Origin: Cheiracanthium punctorium
Taxonomy: Eukaryota > Arthropoda > Arachnida > Araneae > Cheiracanthiidae
Assembly: GCA_038373885.1 (NCBI GenBank)
Contig: JAWZYV010018266.1
Location: 356,001-420,000 of the forward strand
DNA length: 64,000 bases
Direction: 5' to 3'
Part shown: one piece after another, positions 1-11,770 of the stretch
Numbering within the stretch: the stretch's first letter is position 1
How the letters are laid out: every line of letters begins with the position of its first letter
The notes under the pieces: model-generated
The model's input: the letters and a program-made list of their open reading frames with translations, nothing else
The model's database searches: none
Told to the model about the DNA's origin: nothing
Program-made: the position numbers and the translations under genes

Positions 1-1858
1 TCAGAATGATACTTCATTTGAAATAATTGTAAATTGTTTCTTTATCGGCAAATTAAAAGATCTAAAAGTACTTATGAATAAATATACATAACGAAATAAG
101 ATAAGTTTTACAAGCATATAGCATGCAAATTATATTTTATGAAAACTTTAAAATTAAGAAAAAAAGTGTCACAAACAATAAGACAGAATATTTCAAAATT
201 ATAATTCAAAAATTATGTCCTACATCAAACGCAGAAATAAATTAAATAGTATAAGGAGGAGTGACGCATTTGAGAATTGTTGAATGACTATCTTGATGCC
301 TAGGACCCGGAACTGGAGTTTCTTCAGTCGATAGATCATTTTACCTGGTAATACGCCTACCCACTTTAGGTTATGTTACTGAATGATGCCGAGAAACATA
401 ACAAACTTAGCAAGTGTAATTCCCATCTAAAAACAACTAAGTCCTACAATGACTCGCAAATTTAATCGGACATCAATATATATATTTTTTAACATTTAGT
501 TTAAAAACTGATAATATAAAATTTTACTATATTTATTGATGCAAAATATTTACTATGCATCTAATTAAAGTTTTGCATAAAAAACTTGTAAATATTTAAG
601 TATAAAATAAGCATAAATTCAATTATGTATTATAAAGGAATGAAAATTACTTACATGAGTAATCGGACACTAAAAAGGTCAAGTTAATACAGCTTTTAAA
701 AGAATAATTGTAATAGAACTTCAATACTTTGTTGGATTGTTTTAAGCTTTAAAAACTTGATTGTGTCTTTTTGATGTTAATTGATTAATTTTTATGGAAT
801 CTGTTCCTATTTTGTCTCACTTATTTCGTATAATGATATTCCAAATATTACATTAAAAAGTACCATGTTTTCTCGAACTCTTCACTGTAATTCTTATTAA
901 AAGTGCTCTACTGGGTTCAAGTCTGTAAATTTAACTGACATTTAATTTTTTCAGAACGATTATAAAATAGCCAAAGAAGTGCTTTCAAAGCCAAATGCTT
1001 CAGATCATTGTCAAGATAGAATGTGTGCCACTTCTAAGACCAATTTTTATTGCTGATGGCTCCAAATTCTTTTACAATACGTCAATATATCTGAAGTAAC
1101 CCAATGTACTATCTATAAATTCAATATATTCTATTTCATTTCATGATATGCATCCCTAAAGCATTACTGTCTCGCATACAATTGGGTATGCTCAATTTCT
1201 GTCAGGACGATCACCTGTAGCATGCTGCTTTGAAAGCACTCCTTTGGCTACTTCTTAGTATTTCTGAAAGAATTAAATACCCTTCAATCTACATATCTGA
1301 ACCCTGTAGAGCACATTTGATAAGAATAAGAGTCAAGAGTTCCAAAACGTGGTACATTTTTACTGTAATAGTAGAAAATTATGATAGAAAATAGGATCAA
1401 AATAAGAAATTGAGACAAAATAGGATCAGACTTCATAAAAACAATAAATCAATCAATGTAAAAAAAACAGTTTTAAAAGCTCAAAAACAAGTCAACAAAG
1501 TATTGAAGTATTATAACAATTATTTTTTAAAAGCTCTATTAACTTCTTAGTGTTTTATAATTTTTGTGAGTACTTTTTCATTCCTTTATAATACATAATT
1601 CAATTTACTTTATATTTTAATATTTTCAAAATTTTTGTGTAAAATTTGAATAGGATGCATAAATAATATTTGCATCAATAAACATAATAAAATTTTATGT
1701 AATAATTTTTAAACTAAATATTTTTTTAAATGCTGGTGTCCGATTACTTTTGTGAATAACTGTATTTCTGTGCATGAAAGACTGTATATCTAAATAAGAA
1801 AGGTAGCTCGACCGGTATCTGAGAAAACATATGTGGATTATTTTATCCCTTGGAAACC
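1..1858 (+). mobile_element. Pogo-like non-autonomous element, copy A (interrupted, left end outside window)
   Basis: Bases 1-446 align by eye with 16,260-16,480 and with 53,790-54,200. Shared landmarks are an AATGATnnTTCATTTGAAA start, a GTGTCACAAACAATAA segment and a GGAGTTTCTT.AGTCGAT block. The match to copy C resumes after the foldback insertion, at TATTTCTG.GCATGAAA (1,763 on), and ends near 1,858 in a GATTATTTT..CCC.T end like the right end of copy C. Copies B and C show that the family starts near GGGAAAGT.GGCCCAAAATGATC and has TA flanks, which resembles pogo-type termini. I see no coding sequence. The family assignment rests on terminal similarity only. Confidence 0.6.
447..1762. 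mobile_element. Foldback (long inverted repeat) Tc1/mariner-type element
   Basis: The left arm (447 to about 1,022) and the right arm (about 1,196 to 1,762) are imperfect reverse complements over about 570 bp, around a loop of about 175 bp. Landmarks are TAATCGGACATCA on the left against TGGTGTCCGATTAC on the right, TGTATTATAAAGGAATG against its complement at 1,580-1,600, and GTGCTTTCAAAG near 980 against CTTTGAAAGCAC near 1,230. TA lies on both sides (445-446, 1,763-1,764), as expected for Tc1/mariner insertion. There is no transposase, so it is non-autonomous. It sits inside pogo-like copy A. A transcript through it could fold into a long hairpin. Confidence 0.75.
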
Positions 1859-3677
1859 TTTTGGGTCCACCTTCCTCAGTCTAAATTTTTCTGAACAGAT
1901 TATTGTGTCATAAAAACGAGAAAAACATTTGACTTTGAAACCGGCCCGATTTCTAGAAACTATATAACGAACTGTTAATGAAAGGAAAATATATGAAAGA
2001 AATAATGTAAATCATTCTTCGTATGTTTTTGCATGAGTAAACACTTTCCTTTATTTAATTTTACTTTATTTATTTTTATGGCAGGATGGTTCAGGTAGTG
2101 TTTTATTGATTTCTGAATTGTTGTATTGTCTAACATGCTAAATATTTTAATCTAAATTCTGAGTGGTTTGCACATTTTAAAGACCAATAGGTTTCCTTAA
2201 ACTTTTGGTAGATAATCTAGTGAAACGTATCTCATCTTTAATTTTTTGAAAGTTGTATTTGGAGCTCACACTTTAATTAAATAATACTTCTTTATTAAAC
2301 TGTTATACTGTTGGAAGATTTTTTAAAGCTACTTTAATATATTCAGCTGAAACAAAACAGTATTTTGCCACAAGTAAAACAACCTTATAAGAGAACATGT
2401 TTCGTTTTCTTCAGGATGTGCTTCTAATAATTCTACCAGAACGAACATCAGCAGATGAAAAATACTTAATGACCAGAGACGCAACATAATGTTTGACCAT
2501 CTATTTGTCATCAAGGGCAATTTTTTCCTTAATGAACATTTTCTTTTCAATAGCCGCTGGCTGGAATGACCACGCCACTGTTTTGCAATAATTCTCTTTT
2601 CTCCTATGTTTCCGAACAACAGTAATCACCTGGCGTAGTATCATTTCTTTCTAAAATGCTTTATTTAATATTTTTGTGCCACGAAAACATTTCTCGGGCA
2701 TAAATATTCAGTCGATTTATTTTATTTTATTTTTTTTAACATCCGGGAATAAATATCGTTTGTTAGCCTTAAAGTTGCGAACATACTTTTGAAGTTTATT
2801 TATGACGTAGCATTGAATTTCGAGATTTTAAAATTATAAGATACAACTTGTTCCAGTATATTTTTCATGAATGAAGGACGGGTATTTGGTATTCAGATTT
2901 CCATTTAAGAAAGCGTAGTAGAAAAAATGCATTTATCGTACTCTGTTATTTACTTAATGTAAAATTGTTCTATACTTGTATTTCGAAAAGCTTAGTGTTT
3001 AAAAATAATGAAGTTGATTCAGTAAAATGTATCTTAATCGTGCAAGTTGAATATTTAATATTCGAAATTAAGTAGAAATACTAACGCGTGCACTTCTGGT
3101 CCTCTTTTTATTACATAGTATTGAAGTATGGTATATGATCTCATAGTCTTTTTATGAAAATGCATGAATTCGATAGAAATGAATAAATAAAAGGAATGGC
3201 GATATAAAGTTAAATAAAATATGAAAAATAATTACAAAGAGAAAATTTCAAATTATCTTTTTTTTTTTTGAAAGGAGGAAAAAAATATATCTAAAGTGCC
3301 CCCTCTAAATTTATTGTAGCATAATATGAGAACGTTACCTAAGTAGGAATTTTATTTAGAAAATCCTCGTATATACAAAGTAAAATCACTAAATCTCTGA
3401 ATAAAAGCCAACGAATTAGACCTAATATAATTGCAAATTATCATAAAAAATAAATTAATAAATAAATAACAGATCAGTATTAATAAGAATGAACATATGT
3501 ACGTAGGTACACATATTTGCATATTCCAAGTTTACTTCCAAATGACTGGACTGGTACGTTTGAAATTTCGTGTAGGTACACAGACATAGAGGTGGAAATG
3601 GAAAACATTGGCTACATTAAGATTACGAAAATCCTCCTATTTTAAGATTTTCCGCTGTTTTTCAATCGTGAAAGGTA
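1859..3677. other. AT-rich intergenic DNA, nothing recognised
   Basis: Low-complexity AT-rich sequence. A 96-codon minus-strand frame at 2,329-2,619 has no recognisable domain. A neighbouring frame over the same interval is also fairly open but has stops, so this may be an old coding relic. A polypyrimidine/polypurine run lies at 3,258-3,290. Confidence 0.5.
2329..2619 (-). other. Unrecognised 96-codon open frame, possible relic
   Basis: Basic, leucine-rich open frame on the minus strand. I do not recognise the product. It lacks a signal peptide, zinc-binding pattern or catalytic motif. The adjacent frame reads plausibly for about 60 residues between two stops, which hints at a frameshifted old gene. 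No splice-site or promoter support is visible, and it may be chance. Confidence 0.15.
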
Positions 3678-3706
3678 GGGGAGAGTTCCCCAAAACGGGA
3701 TAGGCG

Positions 3707-3714
3707 GGCCAAAC
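3707..3714. repeat. Left 8 bp target-site duplication of the P-like element
   Basis: GGCCAAAC, repeated exactly at 7,201-7,208. It matches the known preferred Drosophila P-element target octamer GGCCAGAC at 7 of 8 positions. Confidence 0.85.
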
Positions 3715-3715
3715 C

Positions 3716-3758
3716 GGGGCCGCCGCGAAAGACGGTTTCTCTTCCATGGGCCCGGAAC
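3716..3758 (+). repeat. Left terminal inverted repeat of the P-like element
   Basis: Pairs with 7,158-7,200 with a single mismatch. Immediately inside it is a GTCACGTGAC palindrome (3,768-3,777), absent from the right end. Confidence 0.85.
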
Positions 3759-4831
3759 GCTGGTTTTGTCACGTGACCGCAAGCGATCGCTCTGGCCATC
3801 GCTGTCCTTTTAAATAATCGCTTGCTTAAGTCCCACTTCCTTTTAATTTTGTAATCAGACAAGAAATTAAATAAATGTTAAGGCGGTAGTTTTTTTTCTT
3901 TCTTTTCTGCAATCACTGTGAGGGTGATTGGAAAAAAAAAATTGTCATCATTCATCGGATAAATATTTTTAGCAAAAAAGAAAATAGGGATACATCACTT
4001 TAAATGAAAAATAATTTAATGAGTTATTTTCGCATAGTAATAATAACAACAACAATAAATATTAGACAACTTGATTCATTTAAATTGGTGTGCTATAAAA
4101 TTATATTCTAATTACATATGCTTAAAATATACATATATTTTTTAAAAATATTTGGATAATAAATGAAAATAATTATCATAATACTGTTTACGTTTACTTA
4201 GGATTCAATACTTGAATTCTTCAAACTATATGGTAAAGCATATACTTCAATTTTGCAGTTTTTATATCTAACAGATATATTTTAATTCATATTTTTAACA
4301 ATCTTAATTTTAAATATTTGTAAAATTTTGGTTCTCAATGTGCTAAAGCATTTCGAGGAAATTTCTATATTACGACAAAATACTATCACAACATTGAATT
4401 TCAGAATAGTGAGCATGATTTAGCTCTGAAACTAATTATGTTACTACAATAAATGTTTTCCTCTTGATTGCTCAAGTTGAAAGCATTAAACTTAAGTAAA
4501 AAGTACAGATATTAAACTAACTTTTTAAACAGAATATTTACAGAACTCGCTCAAATTTTAAAACTTCCTATGCAGCAATTTAGGAACGAATTTACATGAT
4601 AAGCTCTTTATTCTTGAGCATAAAAATATCAAATATATTTAAAAAGGGCATAAACATTTAAGACCTTAAAATATTAAATTAATTATTTGAAAGAAAAATG
4701 CACTTACTATGTTTCACACATTGTTGATAAAAATAATCCGGATGACTTAGAATCATAAAAATTTTAGAAACTCTATAAAAAAAAATTATGTACATAATAC
4801 TGATATATATAAAAACATCAAATTATAAATT

Positions 4832-6998
4832 TCATTCACACAAACTGCTGGCATTTGACGAAAGAATTGCTAGCTTTCGTTTTCTTATTTTATTATGTGA
4901 TGCTGTATCGTTTTTTAAGTTTGAATAATTGTTCAAAAAAATGTTCAAAAAATATGGAATACATTTCACTCCCAAATCAATCTTTGGCCTTTTACAAATT
5001 GAGCAGCATCCGTTCATCACATCAAATTTATCCAGTTTCTTAGTGATGACAATTTTCAAAATGTTCTTAATGTTTTTTTGATGCAGTAAATTTTCATTGC
5101 TTTCTTGTAAGAGTGCTTTAAAATTTTTAAAGCAAACAACAAATATTTTTACCATATCTGAATGAGGATATGTTAAATTTCCTCTGTCAACAAACATAAA
5201 ATATTTTTCTATATCTTCATTTTCTTCAAACAGCATTCTTTTGTGTGTGGATATGGAATTGCAACACGATATACACTGCAGTTGTTGTTTGACTTTAAAT
5301 ACTCCACAAATAAGTATGAATAATGGTATATTATTCTCTTCGTCTTCAGAGAAAGAGAAAAAATCTATACCTTTAAAATCAATATCCATATCCAAATCAG
5401 CTTCCTCAGTCTCTTCATGAAAGTCATAAAGAAAATTTGTTATAGAAAAATTTCCAAACTGAGAAGAATGTAATTCGATTAAGCTTTTAACACGTAGTTT
5501 TTTTTTCTGATCTTAGTAACTGTTGTACTGTGACATTATAATTTGCACCATTAAGCTGTCGGTACTGTCCAAATCGCACTTCCAATGGATCAGTTTGGTA
5601 TTTCCCAGTTAAAACATACTTACTTTTCAATTCATCGAGTTGATGTAATATTATCTCTTTTATAACTTTAGTTGTGTGCATAAAAGCAAAAAATGTTTTA
5701 TCAGATAATTTTCCACTTTTCCGGTGTTTGCTATTAACCTTTAATTTATGCCATGCTTCCAGCCATTTAACACAATTATCCAAGAATGATAATCGGCTAT
5801 CACTTGTTGAGGAAAATGGTATGGCATCGTTATCCAGCTGCTAATCTAAATAATCACCACATCTAAATTTCTTATATTCATAATTTTCCACCATTTATTT
5901 ATTATTTCCAAAAAATGTATGGTTCCATGAAAACGTGTTTCATTCTGCATCTTTAATGCACTCACATTTGTGTCATGAAAAATTCGTAAACACAGAGCAA
6001 CATTTTGACGCTCTAAATTACTCGGATATAAGGCTTTAGACGTTAACTTCGGAGCGTATTTCACAATGGAGTTTCCTTCTTTTGAGTGGAGCTCCCTCAA
6101 ATCACTTAGTTGAGCGTGTAGTATTTCTTCGTGATTTTCAAAAGACACATATGTAAGAATTGTGTTCGCTGTTTGCTGGTTTATCCAATTATTGCGTATG
6201 CATTTTAAAATGTGTACACTGTCAAAAAGTAAAAATATTTTCTTTGTAGGATAAATTGGGTTAACAATATAGCTTTCAAGGTTTCCACCACATAACGAAC
6301 TCAACATATTTCGATTAACTCTGTTATTATCTGTGATTATTGATGCTATTATGAAACCACTATTTTGGATAATATCAATAACAGTTTTCGTAATTGAGTG
6401 AAGCTCATTTGCAGTTATGTTGCAAACTGGAACGAAAGCAACAACATCTTTGTTTTTGGAGTACAATGAAGTAATCATAAAAGTTTGTATTCCAGTGGCT
6501 TGAATTAAATTTTTATTTATGCTCATGCCACTGAGCAAATTCGACCCAAAGTCTATTGATGGTCTGACTATGATTTCATCAATTAATAAATTTACATTTA
6601 ATTCATGATTTTTCACTTTTTGTTCTCAAATATTTATCGTATTCTTTTGGTTTACTGAAAGAGTTCAGTGAAAAATTAGAAGAAAGTTTTTTAAAATTAA
6701 AATACCTTTCACTAGGTAAACACAAAATGTTACCTTCACGCAGCTCTTTATAACATCCTGACGATTTTACATAAAGAATGAATGCCCATGAGAGCATAAA
6801 AGAGCTGTATCTTCGAGCACACAAATTAAGAGAAGATAACACAATTTGTTCATGAAAGAACTTTAAATTTTGGATGTTGTTTTCGGATTCGTTGATATTA
6901 ATATAATTTTCAAGCAATTCCATTATTTGATCCAACTCCATTGGTATGCTACTTGAATTTTCTCCTAAATTTGTCAAATAGGTAATTAAATTATGAAT
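4832..6998 (-). pseudogene. P-element-type transposase, frameshifted
   Basis: P-type transposases cut and paste their element through an RNase H-like DDE domain, usually behind an N-terminal THAP zinc finger. Four minus-strand blocks run 6,977-6,603, 6,616-5,846, 5,783-5,487 and 5,395-4,832 (124, 256, 98 and 187 codons). Block 1 holds a conserved LCLPSERYF motif. Block 2 has LLIDEI and ITDNNR (candidate catalytic aspartates) and the diagnostic FDSVHILKCIRNNW segment. Block 3 has TGKYQTDPLEVRFGQYRQL, the C-terminal signature with the candidate catalytic glutamate. Block 4 ends in a C-rich tail. Frame changes near 6,610, 5,860 and 5,490 and a TAG near 5,840 break it. No THAP finger is visible between the first block and the terminal repeat; it may be deleted or in an unseen exon. 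The blocks remain highly readable, so decay looks fairly recent. Confidence 0.85.
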
Positions 6999-7157
6999 TT
7001 GCGATTAATGCAATGCGCTTCTTAGAAAGTCGCGGACTTGGAATGTAGAAATTCGACAAGAAACGGGTTCCAAACAGGAGAATTTCTCCCTAACCGGGAG
7101 AGAAAGCTGTAGATCCAGATCGCTTAGCATGACGTCATCGGAGTAGTAAACGGTAAG

Positions 7158-7200
7158 GTTCCGGGCCCATAGAAGAGAAACCGTCTTTCGCGGCGGCCCC
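7158..7200 (-). repeat. Right terminal inverted repeat of the P-like element
   Basis: Reverse complement of 3,716-3,758 with one mismatch. It ends GGCGGCCCC directly against the target duplication. Confidence 0.85.
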
Positions 7201-7208
7201 GGCCAAAC
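7201..7208. repeat. Right 8 bp target-site duplication of the P-like element
   Basis: Exact second copy of GGCCAAAC. Pogo-type sequence (GGGGTATTGAGC) resumes immediately after it. Confidence 0.85.
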
Positions 7209-7760
7209 GGGGTATTGAGCCTCGGAGCTTGACTGATGGTGCTATATCGCGGGAGACAGGCTAAACTGGTTCCTGACCGCCATGACAGCATTCTCAGTTG
7301 ATCCCTCAACGCTAGCCACGTGTTTCGCAAAGAAATAGTTTTTCAAATTTTTCAAGCGAGATTTTTACTTACTTTGCACTTTTTTCGACTGCATAAAAAC
7401 TATCCTTGTGCTTCTCCGTCCTTCGGAACAATTCCGCTAAGTACTGTATTTTGTTCATAGCTCTTTTAACAACAATTTCATGTATTTAAATATTGCTAGT
7501 GAGTGACGGTTCAGGGGTCAGCCATTTATGTTGTCAAAAGCATCACGGTCGGGCAAAACGGAACACTTTTGGGGTGCCCAAAACGGGATACAATTTTGAT
7601 GTGTCCCGTTTTACCCGACCATTTCCATTAATGTTTTGGCAATGTGTTTAAGTTATTTTAATTGAAAAAAGTAATGAATTAAAATATGTATAATCAATTA
7701 CAATAATTTATTTTAATTTTAAATAATTATATTTTCGAAATAAAATAATTTAGAGGGATT

Positions 7761-8630
7761 ACTATCTACGAAGTAGGAAAGATATTCAATTCAGCATTTC
7801 AACAAGCAGCTCTTATCCAAACTGCTCTGGATGGGTTCAGGAAAACAGGCATTTTCCCATATAACCCAGATGTCTTTCCTGAATATCTCTTCGCTCCTTC
7901 TCTTCCAATAGATCACCCGTTGCCGGATGCTCAGAACAGGACGTCCGAACAACCATTAAATCTGCAACAAAACAAGGCCAGATCCGAAGGATCTTCAAGT
8001 TCAGTCATGCATCTAAGAGTTTGCAGTCATCACAACCACTAGAGGCAGTATTGAATGAATCACCTAGTGATGGGGGCACCGATAACACTAGCACAAACGC
8101 AGGACTTCGAATAAACACGATAGGAGAAGAGGGAAAACAGCAGTTATAACAGGAAGCATATATAAAATTGAGTTGGGTGAAGAAGAGCGTGAAAATAAAG
8201 AACGAGAAAGAACTCAAAAGCTGAAAAAAAGGGCTGCCAGAACAAGTCTCTTGAATATTCCGAAGACAAAACAAACGAGGCATAAAAGAAAACCAAGTGG
8301 AGATGCAAAACAGGCAGATAAAGTTTTAAAATGTTATTCTGATCCTGAAAAAAAAAAAAAAAACCACAATAACCATTTGCAAAAATCGAAGAAAATGGTC
8401 TTAACATAAGAAAACCTAAAAAAAAAAAAAATCATCGTTGGACGTCGTCGTCTTTAGACGATGAAGCTGAAAAAGATGAAGCATGTATTTTCTGCAACGC
8501 TCTGTATCTTGAAGCGAAATCTGGAGAAGGCTGGATACAATGCTCAAGCTGCCAGGGATGGGCTCACGAAGCCTGTTCCAAAGCAGAAGAAGAAGACGAC
8601 ACATTTTTATGCGATTTCTGTGTTATGTAA
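7761..8630 (+). pseudogene. C-terminal remnant of pogo-type DDE transposase with PHD-like finger
   Basis: From 7,761 the plus strand reads the end of a DDE_1/pogo-type transposase, including the characteristic GFRKTGIFPYNPDVF segment (about 7,825-7,875) followed by FAPS. A basic Lys/Arg/Glu-rich linker follows in a second frame (about 8,173-8,405). From about 8,475 to the TAA at 8,628-8,630 a third frame carries a C4HC3 pattern, CIFC...CSSC....H..C...CDFC. Such a C-terminal PHD-like finger is common in arthropod and fish pogo/jerky-like transposases. The upstream HTH/CENP-B and catalytic aspartates are missing, and at least two frame changes and stops interrupt the rest. Poly-A tracts at 8,348 and 8,419 are likely sites of slippage. 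Confidence 0.75.
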
Positions 8631-8908
8631 TTTTTCAAATTTACAATTAAAAAGTTTCTTCCTATAAAAACGTAGCCTATTTTTGTTTTAAAAACTAAAT
8701 CAAAAGTAAAATCAGCAAAAACTTGTGACAGCAAAGACTTTGTGAAACCAGTATTTTTCACATAAATATTATTGAACAAATGTGACAAAGGTATTTTAAG
8801 TAGTTGAAAAGGTGTATACTTTTAAATGACGTCTTACTTTGGAATGTACCTTGTACACAATAAGAAATAAAGCGAAGAATAGATAAGCTTTTGGGGTACT
8901 TTCCCCTA

Positions 8909-11079
8909 CATTAACATTCCACAAAATCATGAACCAAGAGTGAAAATGTTAGATATTGTAAGGCAGATTGATGTTATTTTGATTGATGGGCTTAAAAGGA
9001 TTAAGAAATTTAATTGTGGTTGCCGACTGCGTAAACATTAAGCCACTTTTGAGATAACTTACATCTACCAAAATTAATTTCTAATTTTACATCTACCAAC
9101 ATTTTTCCGTATAACTTCTCTCAAGAATAGTTACTATGGCCGCAGCTCAAAATGTCGCCTTCAAGAAATCAAATGCTGAAAATGTAACGTTTTATTTTCC
9201 TTTCTTAGATGCATTTCTTTCTGGAATCTGGCATGCAATTATGTATTTCTATATATGTATATAAGATAATAATTCGAACGCCTGTTAAAATCCCAAACTT
9301 CAAAAACGTTTTAAACTGTGTTGTTAAAGAATTAAGGAAATTCACCTTCGAAAAACGTAACTACTACACAGCCCCTAGCAGTTTCTTTCGAAACTTGTGG
9401 TCAGTCCCCGCTGTTTAGCTAGAGGGGCTTCTTTGAACCAAAACTTCTTTCGGACGAGATATGAGAATGTCCAATCATTGCAGGTTGCAAGGTCACGTGA
9501 GAAGACCTCAACGGAGTTAATAACAGGGCAGACGAAGCCGGAGAGAGGAGTTTTTTGTTTTTTTTTGGCCCCTCTTGCTTGGAGAATCTGTGAAAAATGG
9601 TATAGTAACTAGTTGTATTATTTCAAATACAGATATATATTTATGCATTAGCCTGAATGTATGAATTAATATAGATTGTTATTTAAGTATCATCTATGGA
9701 ACTGAAGCTCTCCAGACTATTCCGAATTTTCCTGCAAAAACCTCGTACCTCTTCTAGGGAAATGGAAATATTGCCACATATGTTAAGGAAATAAAATGCA
9801 AGCCATCTGAAACAGCTTGAAAATCCGAAATTTGAAAAGTGTCTTCAAAAGAATATGCTTTTATCGCTCGTGTCTAAGAACACTAAAAATGACTAAAGTA
9901 TTCTTCGATTGTCCAAGTAAGAAGATTATTATTATTTTTTCTTGATAAAAAAAGGTTATGTTATCTATATATGGCGTTATATATATATATATATATATGC
10001 AGAATAAACGTATATTTGACTGACCGTTGATGAGTGATGAATGAACACATAATTATGAAAAAAATTACTTCAATTTGCATTAATAGGAGTACAGAGAAGT
10101 TGATTATGTTTAGACCGGGATTTTGTTTTCACATTATGAATATCGTCATCATCTATTTAACTTTCTGAGATATAACTTTCTTGTCATTGAAAAAATCTCT
10201 CTCAACCAAAATATTTGAATATGTTTGAAAATGAATTTTAAATATTCTACGAAATTCTGACAAACCCATAATTGATGTAATAAAAAGCCATAATAAATAT
10301 AGTTCTACAAGAAACCAATTTTTTTTTTCATAATCAAATAGTTACCTTATAAAAAATAAATGTTGTGTTTGTCTCTTATCGTTTGATGCTAGATCGAACA
10401 AAAATTACACTCATAGTAAACTTCCAATATTTTCCACAACATTAGTTTCCTAATTGTGTTATGTGATGTTCAAAATAAAGAGTTATCTCATCACGAAAAT
10501 AAGTTTCTGGATGTAGTTTCGTTGAACGTCTTTGAAAACATCTAGCATTATATTTTGATCATATTTTACATTAAAAGGGGCTTTCTCCTTTTTTGTATTG
10601 ATCGCATGGAAGTAATTTCAAAAGACGAAAATGTTTTTTTTTTTTTTAACTGGGAGATTTAATAGTGAGGTAAATAAATTAATAAATTAATATCTGATGT
10701 ATATTTTAACAAACTTAAACAAATATTCATTCGATCAAGATTTTTAATCCTTTTCTATACATTTAAATACACCTTTTTGAAATGATTACTCATTAGAAGT
10801 CTTCCACTTTCCATTAAACTACGATTAATTTAATTTTTAACGAGACTATTAATAACAACAAAAATATCCACATGATTCGTACGGATCTTGGAGTTGCTAA
10901 AATTCCGAACTTTTGAGATATTATCCATAATTCTCTGATATTTTTAATGTGGTTTATTTTTTATGATATTTTTTTAAATAAAATATGGAAAAAAAGTTCT
11001 ATCAACTATTGAAAATAGTATAACATTTGGAACAATTTTAGCAAATTAAGGACTCGTTTCTTTAAAAAAATATATATAC
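8909..11079. other. AT-rich intergenic DNA with a small GC-richer patch
   Basis: Nothing coding is recognised. A patch at about 9,395-9,560 is less AT-rich and contains CCAATCATTG and an E-box in GGTCACGTGAGAAG. It could be a promoter or a repeat fragment, but no gene is visible beside it. A short (TA)n run lies at 9,978-9,998. Confidence 0.5.
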
Positions 11080-11770
11080 TAGAAGTCAAAACCCGTTGTG
11101 GAGGGAATTACACCGGGCGCTAGAAAAACATAATGATGGAAAGATGTCTACACTCATTATATTTAATCTTTGTACACCTAAAATAAATCGCTTCATCTTC
11201 AATTTTTGTTATATACCCAAATGGAATTGCACGCTCTTCTGAAAGCACGCGGAAACTTTTGGCATTCAAAAGATTTCGTTTTGTGTACACAGCCTTTATT
11301 ATATCCATGCAGACGAATTATTTGTATAAAACATTAAACTATGTAATCTGGAAAAACTATTTTAAACGAATTGGAATCTCATTTTCCTTTCAAAGCGCTA
11401 TGAATATGACATCATATCGATTGCAGAAGCTCATTTTGTCAAGCAAACGATCCACTTTTTTTTTTTTTTTTTTTTACTCTCGGAAATAAATGGAGCTTGA
11501 AATAGCAAAAAATAGCTGAAAAATAAGGCAACTGGTGGATTTTCAGATTTTTCAAGTAGCACAGATTGTCTCTCATATTTTTTTACATTATTATGAAAAT
11601 TTTCAACCTGCTCGTGTAAACGGTGTAGATGTTATTACGCTTTTTCTGCTTTTAATCTTTTTGAACTTTTCAATCTTCTTGTGGTAATGGCGGTGAAATA
11701 TTTATATTGAAGTGGTTGCCTGGAATGGTTTCAGAGTGAGTCAGTGAGTCAGGGATACGTAGCTATATAT
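11080..11770 (+). repeat. 690 bp dispersed repeat, copy 1
   Basis: Aligns in the same orientation with 39,330-40,010. Shared landmarks are ACTAGAAGTCAAA..CCGTTGTGGAGG at the left, CTTCT..AAGC.(A/T)GCGGAAA in the middle, and TTGAAGTGGTTGCC.GGAATG plus GAGTCAG.G at the right. Runs of TA flank the left side of copy 1. A 62-codon minus frame here reads differently in copy 2 (seven or more amino-acid changes in about 30 residues), so it is probably not coding. The element class is unknown. Confidence 0.7.

Larger units (their letters stand above)
3715..7200 (-). mobile_element. P-superfamily DNA transposon with 43 bp terminal inverted repeats
   Basis: The inverted repeats at 3,716-3,758 and 7,158-7,200 agree at 42 of 43 positions; they begin GGGGCCGCCGCGAAAGACGG and end CCCGGAAC. 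One unpaired C at 3,715 lies outside the left repeat. An exact 8 bp direct duplication flanks the element, and 8 bp is the P-element duplication length. The interior carries a broken P-type transposase on the minus strand. Element length is 3,486 bp. The GC-rich ends contrast with the AT-rich body. The element lies inside the pogo-type transposon, whose sequence continues directly from one duplication copy to the other, so P inserted second. Confidence 0.87.
3678..8906 (+). mobile_element. Pogo-type (Tc1/mariner superfamily) DNA transposon, interrupted and decayed
   Basis: The ends are GGGGAGAGTTCCCCAAAA (3,678-3,695) and TTTTGGGGTACTTTCCCC (8,889-8,906), inverted repeats matching at 16 of 18 positions. 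TA flanks both sides (3,676-3,677 and 8,907-8,908), giving the TA target duplication of this superfamily. Internal sequence repeats the AAAACGGGATA motif (3,692-3,702; 7,582-7,590). The plus strand carries the C-terminal end of a DDE transposase with a PHD-like finger (7,761-8,630). Most of the catalytic domain is absent, so the element was internally deleted. A P-superfamily element is inserted at 3,715-7,200. Without it this copy would be about 1.7 kb. Confidence 0.8.

Noticed and set aside
7124..7330. 68-codon minus frame, and the similar 66-codon frame at 3,662-3,862
   Set aside because: Both lie across the GC-rich inverted repeats of the P-like element and owe their shared residues to the repeat, not to a gene.
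8005..8788. Minus-strand open frames opposite the pogo transposase tail
   Set aside because: Shadows of the plus-strand reading, which has the recognisable transposase segment and PHD-like finger.
9395..9560. Host promoter with CCAAT and E-box
   Set aside because: No transcribed gene or first exon is visible next to it; motif matches alone are weak.
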